DNA from: Micromonospora sp. NBC_01699
GTDB taxonomy: Bacteria; Actinomycetota; Actinomycetes; Mycobacteriales; Micromonosporaceae
Length of the DNA: 64,000 nt
Assembly: GCF_036250065.1 (NCBI RefSeq)
Contig: NZ_CP109199.1
Coordinates: 1,364,001-1,428,000 of the forward strand
Reading direction: 5' to 3'
The notes beneath the pieces are model-generated. The model saw nothing but the letters and a program-made list of their open reading frames with translations. It searched no databases and had not been told where the DNA came from. The position numbers and the translations under genes were made by a program. Shown here piece by piece: positions 59,570 to 64,000 of the stretch (its first letter is position 1; each line of letters begins with the position of its first letter).

Positions 59570-61095
59570 GGCAGCCAGTCCGTCCGGCTGCCCCTGGTGG
59601 TCTCGTCCCACGCCTCGGGGAAGTCCGCCCGGACCGCGCGGATCGAGGCCCGTTCCCGTTCGGCCAGTCGACCTGCGGTCACCGCGAGGGCGTGGTCGGT
59701 CGGGTCGGTCGCCGCAACCTCCAGCCAGGTGGTGGCGGCTACCGCCGCGTCCTGGTGCTCGCCGAGCAGTTCCTGCACCCGGGACAGGGACTTGGCCAGC
59801 TTCCGGGCTCCGCCGCCGAGCACCGGGGCGACCGCGTCCACCGCGTACCGGGCCTTCTTGCCGTTGATCCGTACCGCGTGCCACCGCTCGTCCGGGGCGA
59901 GCGGGTCGAGGTCGGCGGCGGCGTCGCTGCCCTTGCCGCCGTCCGCCAGCCGGCGCCACGGCTTGGCGGCCAGCTTCGGCAGTACGTCCTGCGCCCGCTC
60001 CCGCGCCGCCGGGGTCAGCTTCGGCTCGCCGGTGGCGGCGACCAGCGCCTCCACCAGGGCGGCGTAGCGGGCCGAGCCGAGCGCCTCGTCGACCGCGGTC
60101 AGCGCCCGTTCGTGCCGTTGCGTCAACACCGCGTCGATCCGGTCCACCGCCGCCGGGTCCAGCGGGCTGAGCGGGTCGGCGGCGGCGGTCACGTGCAGCC
60201 GGGCGCCGAGCACCTCCGCGTCGCGGGCCGCACCGAGCACGTCGGCGAGCCACTTCAGCTCGTCGCGCAGCGGGCCGACCCACTCCGGCCGCAGCAGCGA
60301 CCGGAACGTACGCAGGTCGCTGCGCAGCCGCCGGCTGCCGACCCGCATCTGGTGTACGGCGGTGTCGTCGTCGCCGACCGGTTGGCGCAACCGGACCAGC
60401 GGGTCGTGTGTCAGTACCCTGCCGACGCCGCGCCGGATCGCGTTCGTCACCACGTCGGCGGCGCTGGGCTTGTCGGGCAGGTCGGTCGGGGCGACCAGGT
60501 CGGGTGCGCCGGCCGCCGCCTCGCCGAGCGCGCGTACGTGCTTCGGGGTGAAGCCGCCGGCCACCGCACCGGCCTCGCCCAGCACCGCCTCCACCCGGTC
60601 GAGCAGGTCCCCGTCGCCGCCCTTGCGCTCGACCTCGACCTCCCGGAACCGGGACCGCACCCGATCCCCGTCCAGCACCGACACCGCGTCGTCGGCGATC
60701 TCGGCGAGCACCCGGTCCGCGCCGTCACGCAGCTCGTACGCCTGCCGCACGCTGCGGACGACCGCGGCCGGCAGCAGGTCCGCCCCGCGCGAGTACGCGG
60801 TGACCAGCGCGGTCAGCTCGGCCGGCGTCTCCCGCCGCTTGCCGGGGCGGGAGATCTCGTGCCGGGTGCCGGGCACGTCGGACGGCAGCTTGACCGTCCA
60901 CGGCAGTGGATCACCCTTGCGGTGGCGCAGCGACACACCGGCACGGGCCAGCCGCAGGTCGGCGGTGTCGAGGTAGGTGGCAGTGAGGGTCACCGGGGGC
61001 AGCACCACTACCCGGCCACCGGGCGGCACCGTGGCGGACAGGTCCGGCAGCGTGAAGTTCTCGTCAACCTCGTACTTGCGTTCCTCCTCCAACAT
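59566..61095 (-). CDS. CYTH-CHAD domain protein (polyphosphate-binding)
   Basis: The 509-residue protein has an N-terminal CYTH domain with the EExK start (LEEERKYEV) and charged strands (TYLDTADLRLARAGVSLRHR), and a C-terminal CHAD domain from about residue 215 (AVHQMRVGSRRLRSDLRTF; INGKKARYAVDAVAPVLG) with many conserved His, Lys and Arg residues. CYTH enzymes hydrolyse triphosphate, and CHAD domains bind polyphosphate granules. It lies 34 bases after ppk and overlaps mutT1, so all three are one polyphosphate-related operon. Whether the CYTH half is active is not testable here. Confidence 0.92.
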   Translation of the reverse strand: MLEEERKYEVDENFTLPDLSATVPPGGRVVVLPPVTLTATYLDTADLRLARAGVSLRHRKGDPLPWTVKLPSDVPGTRHEISRPGKRRETPAELTALVTAYSRGADLLPAAVVRSVRQAYELRDGADRVLAEIADDAVSVLDGDRVRSRFREVEVERKGGDGDLLDRVEAVLGEAGAVAGGFTPKHVRALGEAAAGAPDLVAPTDLPDKPSAADVVTNAIRRGVGRVLTHDPLVRLRQPVGDDDTAVHQMRVGSRRLRSDLRTFRSLLRPEWVGPLRDELKWLADVLGAARDAEVLGARLHVTAAADPLSPLDPAAVDRIDAVLTQRHERALTAVDEALGSARYAALVEALVAATGEPKLTPAARERAQDVLPKLAAKPWRRLADGGKGSDAAADLDPLAPDERWHAVRINGKKARYAVDAVAPVLGGGARKLAKSLSRVQELLGEHQDAAVAATTWLEVAATDPTDHALAVTAGRLAERERASIRAVRADFPEAWDETTRGSRTDWLP

Positions 61096-61129
61096 CCGGC
61101 AAGCCTATCCACGCCGATGCGCCCGGCGG

Positions 61130-63589
61130 CTACTTCGCGGTACGCGCCACCCGGCGCAGCATCGCGTCCTGGAAGTCGACCAGCGGTCGACCCGGCTCAC
61201 CGGCCCGCCGGCTCCACGTCCCGTCCGGGTGCAGCTCGAACGAGGCGACGTCGTCGCTCATCGCGGTGCTCAACACCTGGTCCAACTCGGCCCGCGCGAC
61301 CGGGTCGGTCACCTGCACCAGCGCCTCCACCCGGCGGTCGAGGTTGCGGTGCATCAGGTCGGCCGAGCCGATCCAGAACTCGGCCGAGCCGCCCTGCGCG
61401 CCGACCGGTCGGCCACCGGCCGCCGCGTCGGCGGCCAGCGTGCCGCCGCCGTTGCCGAAGCGGAAGACGCGGGAGTGTTCGAGGAACCGGCCGAGGATCG
61501 ACCGGACCCGGATGTTCTCCGACAGACCGGGTACGCCGGGCCGCAGCGTGCACATCCCCCGGATCATCAGGTCCACGTGCACCCCGGCCCGCGAGGCGCG
61601 GTAGAGCGCGTCCACGATCTCCTCGTCGACCAGCGAGTTCACCTTGATCTGCACCAGGCTCGGTACGCCGAGCGCGGCGTGCGCGATCTCCCGGTCGATC
61701 CGCTCGATGATCCCGCTGCGTACGCCGTCCGGGGCGACCAGCAGCCGGCGGAACCGGGTCTGCCGGCTGTAACCGGTCAGTACGTTGAACAGGTCGGTCA
61801 GGTCCGCCCCCACCTCCGGGTCGGCGGTGAGCATGCCGAAGTCCTCGTACAGCCTGGCCGTCTTCGGGTGGTAGTTGCCGGTGCCGATGTGGCAGTAGCG
61901 GCGGATCTGGTTGCCCTCCTGGCGTACGACCAGGGCGGTCTTGCAGTGCGTCTTGAGCCCGACCAGGCCGTAGACGACGTGGCAGCCGGCCCGCTCCAGC
62001 ACCCGCGCCCAGCCGATGTTGGCCACCTCGTCGAACCGGGCCTTCACCTCGACCAGCACCACCACCTGCTTGCCGGCGGCGGCGGCGTCGATCAGGGCGT
62101 CCACGATCGGGGAGTCGCCGCTGGTCCGGTAGAGGGTCTGCTTGATCGCGAGCACGTTCGGGTCGGCGGCGGCCTGCTCGATGAAGCGCTGCACGCTGGT
62201 CGCGAACGAGTGGTACGGGTGGTGCACCAGGATGTCGCCGTCGCGCAGGGTGGCGAAGACGCTGCGCGGCACCTCGCCCTCGACCAGGCGCGGGTGGGTC
62301 GCCGGGACGAACGGGCGTTCCTTGAGATCGGGCCGGTCGCACTCGTTGTAGACCTGCCAGAGCGAGGAGAGGTCGAGCAGCCCCGGCACCCGCAGCACGT
62401 CCTGGTCGTCCATGTCGAGTTCCCGGACCAGCAGGTCGAGCACGTGGTCGGAGATGGAGGAGGCGACCTCCAGGCGTACCGGCGGGCCGAAGCGGCGCCG
62501 GGCCAGTTCGCGTTCCAGCGCCTGGAGCAGGTCCTCGTCGCGGTCCTCGTCGACCTCCACCTCGGCGTTGCGGGTGATCCGGAACAGGTGGCACTCGGCC
62601 ACCGTCATGCCGGGGAAGAGCTGGTTGAGGTGGGCCGCGATCAGGTCTTCCAGCGGCAGGAAGCGCATGCCGGGGGTGTCCCGTTCGACCCGGACGAAGC
62701 GGGGCACGTTGTTCGGCACCTTCACCCGGGCGAACAGCTCCGGCCCACCGTCCGGGTCGCGTACGGCCACCGCCAGGTTCAGCGACCGGCTGGAGATGTA
62801 CGGGAACGGGTGCGCCGGGTCGACCGCGAGCGGGGTGAGCACCGGGAAGATGTGTTCCCGGAAGTACGTACGCAACCGTTCCCGCTCCGGGGCGGGCAGT
62901 TCGGCCCAGCGGATCAGGTGGATGTTCGCGGCGGCGAGCCGGGGCACCACGTCCTCGACGAAGCAGCCGGCGTGCCGGGCGACCAGGTCGGCCGTCTTCT
63001 CCGAGATCAGTTCGAGCTGGGTACGCAGCGGCAGCCGGTCGCCGCCGCGTAGCGGCAGTCCGGCCTGTAGCCGGCGCTTCAGGCCGGCGATCCGGACCAT
63101 GTAGAACTCGTCCAGGTTGCTGGCGAAGATGGCCAGGAACTTGGCGCGTTCGAGCAGTGGGGTGGTCGGGTCCTCGGCCAGGGCGAGGACCCGGGCGTTG
63201 AAGTCCAGCCAGGAGAGCTCCCGGTTGAGGAACCGGTCCTCGGGCAGCGGCTCGGCGGCGGGCGGCGGGTCGTCGGCCGGCGGTGGGGTGCCACCGGCGC
63301 CCTGCTCCGCGCCGTTGCCGTCGGACCGGACGAATCGCCCGTTCGGCCCCCGGTGCGGGGTACCGGTCGGAACGAGTGGTTCGGAGCCGGGCAGCGCGGC
63401 GCGAGCAGAATCGGGCAGCGCGACGCGGGGAGAATCCGGCAGCGCGACGCGAGCAGAGTCCGGCAGCGCGACGCGGCCGGCGTCCGGTAGCGCGGGACGG
63501 GGAGAGTCCGGTAGCGCGGCGCGGGGGGCGGTGGTGGCCAGGGCGCGACCGGTCGACTGGGGGCGAGGGTGGGCGGGCGGGGTGCTCAC
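61130..63589 (-). CDS. ppk1: Polyphosphate kinase
   Basis: PPK1 makes polyphosphate from ATP reversibly. The 819-residue protein has the PPK core from [20 protein letters not shown] (about residue 118) on: [27 protein letters not shown], and the active-site His regions [17 protein letters not shown] and [17 protein letters not shown]. The first 115 residues are an extra head with six or more 8-residue repeats (ALPDSARV and variants), then Gly/Pro-rich sequence. The start is GTG 63589. A candidate PHO box lies 24-40 bases upstream, so phosphate starvation probably raises its expression. Two genes downstream share the transcript. Confidence 0.95.
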   Translation of the reverse strand: MSTPPAHPRPQSTGRALATTAPRAALPDSPRPALPDAGRVALPDSARVALPDSPRVALPDSARAALPGSEPLVPTGTPHRGPNGRFVRSDGNGAEQGAGGTPPPADDPPPAAEPLPEDRFLNRELSWLDFNARVLALAEDPTTPLLERAKFLAIFASNLDEFYMVRIAGLKRRLQAGLPLRGGDRLPLRTQLELISEKTADLVARHAGCFVEDVVPRLAAANIHLIRWAELPAPERERLRTYFREHIFPVLTPLAVDPAHPFPYISSRSLNLAVAVRDPDGGPELFARVKVPNNVPRFVRVERDTPGMRFLPLEDLIAAHLNQLFPGMTVAECHLFRITRNAEVEVDEDRDEDLLQALERELARRRFGPPVRLEVASSISDHVLDLLVRELDMDDQDVLRVPGLLDLSSLWQVYNECDRPDLKERPFVPATHPRLVEGEVPRSVFATLRDGDILVHHPYHSFATSVQRFIEQAAADPNVLAIKQTLYRTSGDSPIVDALIDAAAAGKQVVVLVEVKARFDEVANIGWARVLERAGCHVVYGLVGLKTHCKTALVVRQEGNQIRRYCHIGTGNYHPKTARLYEDFGMLTADPEVGADLTDLFNVLTGYSRQTRFRRLLVAPDGVRSGIIERIDREIAHAALGVPSLVQIKVNSLVDEEIVDALYRASRAGVHVDLMIRGMCTLRPGVPGLSENIRVRSILGRFLEHSRVFRFGNGGGTLAADAAAGGRPVGAQGGSAEFWIGSADLMHRNLDRRVEALVQVTDPVARAELDQVLSTAMSDDVASFELHPDGTWSRRAGEPGRPLVDFQDAMLRRVARTAK

Positions 63590-63611
63590 CGCTTCATCAT
63601 TGCCCGAACCT

Positions 63612-63630
63612 CGTGAACGTAAAATGAACT
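63612..63630 (-). promoter_or_regulatory. Candidate PHO box (PhoP site) before ppk
   Basis: On the minus strand, GTTCATTTTAC is followed directly by GTTCACGAGG, two 11-nt direct-repeat units of the actinobacterial PhoP box type. AATGAT, 6 nt before the GTG start, is a plausible -10, which places the box over the -35 region. Confidence 0.6.
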
Positions 63631-63653
63631 TGCCGTCTTCGGATCACGGCAAG
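63629..63653 (-). terminator. Terminator of the small OB-fold gene, next to the PHO box
   Basis: 8-bp perfect arms CTTGCCGT and ACGGCAAG with a 9-nt loop. On the minus strand it is followed by TTCATTTTA. It lies about 100 bases after the 3' end of the small gene at 63750. Confidence 0.65.
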
Positions 63654-63749
63654 TCGGACAATGTGCTCGCCCGGCCCCAGTTGATCCGGCCATCCGCCGC
63701 CAAAACAGGGCAACTTCGGGATGATTTCTCCCGGTTGGTCCGCTGATGA

Positions 63750-63953
63750 TTACACCAGGCCGGGGATCGTGATCCGGGTTACGTCACCGTCGCCGGAGCC
63801 GCCGTACTCGATCCGCACCCGCTGGCCGAGGCGGAGCAGCCGCAGCCCCGAGGCGTCGAACGCCGCGGCGGGAAAGACGACCTCGGTGCCGTCGTCCAGC
63901 AACAGCGTGCCGGACCGGGTCTGCGGGTCGTACGTCGCCACGGTGCCCTGCAT
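63750..63953 (-). CDS. Small OB-fold (cold-shock-like) protein
   Basis: The 67-residue protein reads MQGTVATYDPQTRSGTLLLD, DGTEVVFPAAAFDASGLRLL, RLGQRVRIEYGG, the pattern of a short CspA-like or S1-like OB fold, although RNP1 and RNP2 are not clear. Homologues of this exact length occur next to ppk in other Micromonosporaceae (from memory). I chose ATG 63953; the in-frame GTG at 63962 is an alternative, and neither has a Shine-Dalgarno sequence. It lies upstream of ppk on the same strand, separated by a terminator and the PHO box. Confidence 0.7.
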   Translation of the reverse strand: MQGTVATYDPQTRSGTLLLDDGTEVVFPAAAFDASGLRLLRLGQRVRIEYGGSGDGDVTRITIPGLV

Positions 63954-64000
63954 GCTCAGCACCGTACACCGGGGGTGGTGGCCCCGGACGGCCCGCCGGC

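Noticed and set aside
60977..63052. A 691-codon open frame antisense to ppk and CYTH-CHAD
   Set aside because: It mirrors the reverse of two strongly conserved genes, is full of His/Arg/Gly runs and has no recognisable domain. It is a GC-rich shadow frame.

Overview
The window reads as a chromosomal segment of a high-GC actinobacterium, most likely a member of the Micromonosporaceae (Micromonospora and relatives). The grounds are GC-rich codon use with many GTG starts, an HU protein with a long Lys/Ala-rich tail, a ZTP riboswitch in front of glyA, and a gene order close to the Mycobacterium tuberculosis block ppk1-mutT1-hupB-leuD-leuC-IclR-(gltX)-FAH-leuB-serA-ilvC-ilvN-ilvB. No tool was run; family calls rest on motifs and recall.

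Layout. 1-4.7 kb: the end of a D-2-hydroxyacid dehydrogenase, a small membrane protein, an EAL protein with a damaged active site, glyA under a ZTP riboswitch, and a LacI regulator. 4.8-10.7 kb: a mannoside uptake and hydrolysis operon (binding lipoprotein, two permeases, GH2 beta-mannosidase; no ATPase) with two LacI-type operators. 10.7-14.8 kb: an accessory stretch with a start-less gene relic, a fused tautomerase facing a MarR regulator, a TetR/SDR pair with two operators, and the relic of a deaminase toxin with its Imm1 immunity gene.

14.8-34.4 kb: the branched-chain amino acid region: ilvD, a GGDEF-EAL gene, ilvB-ilvN-ilvC, serA, apbE, leuB, ilvE, a tyrosine phosphatase, a frameshifted MFS gene, a PRC-barrel gene and cimA. 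cimA has a leader peptide with a Val-Leu-Ile-Ile run followed by an intrinsic terminator, and ilvB has a similar arrangement. 34.4-51.2 kb: an EEP-family hydrolase, a MoxR-DUF58-VWA cluster with HtrA-like protease, arfB, alr-ddl with a murG relic and an acyltransferase, a VOC protein, two paralogous beta-propeller proteins, small enzymes and a Gln-rich membrane protein. 51.3-64 kb: a FAH-family gene, tRNA-Gln and tRNA-Glu, an NdgR-like IclR regulator divergent from leuCD, hup, an EEP membrane protein, and a polyphosphate group (Nudix/histidine phosphatase, CYTH-CHAD, ppk) with a candidate PHO box.

The signal that ordinary genes do not explain is a set of six intergenic palindromic elements (near 3.5, 29.2, 40.4, 44.5, 48.6 and 52.7 kb). 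Each has long inverted-repeat arms around a 19-37 nt loop, and at least five lie between a pyrimidine-rich and a purine-rich tract. Every one abuts at least one gene 3' end, and none lies between divergent genes. Two belong to one arm family, two to a second, and in the first family the central 18 nt is inverted between copies. A second theme is tandem duplication: two genes have repeated 3' ends with a stop codon in every copy, and a 77-bp duplication sits between moxR and the DUF58 gene.
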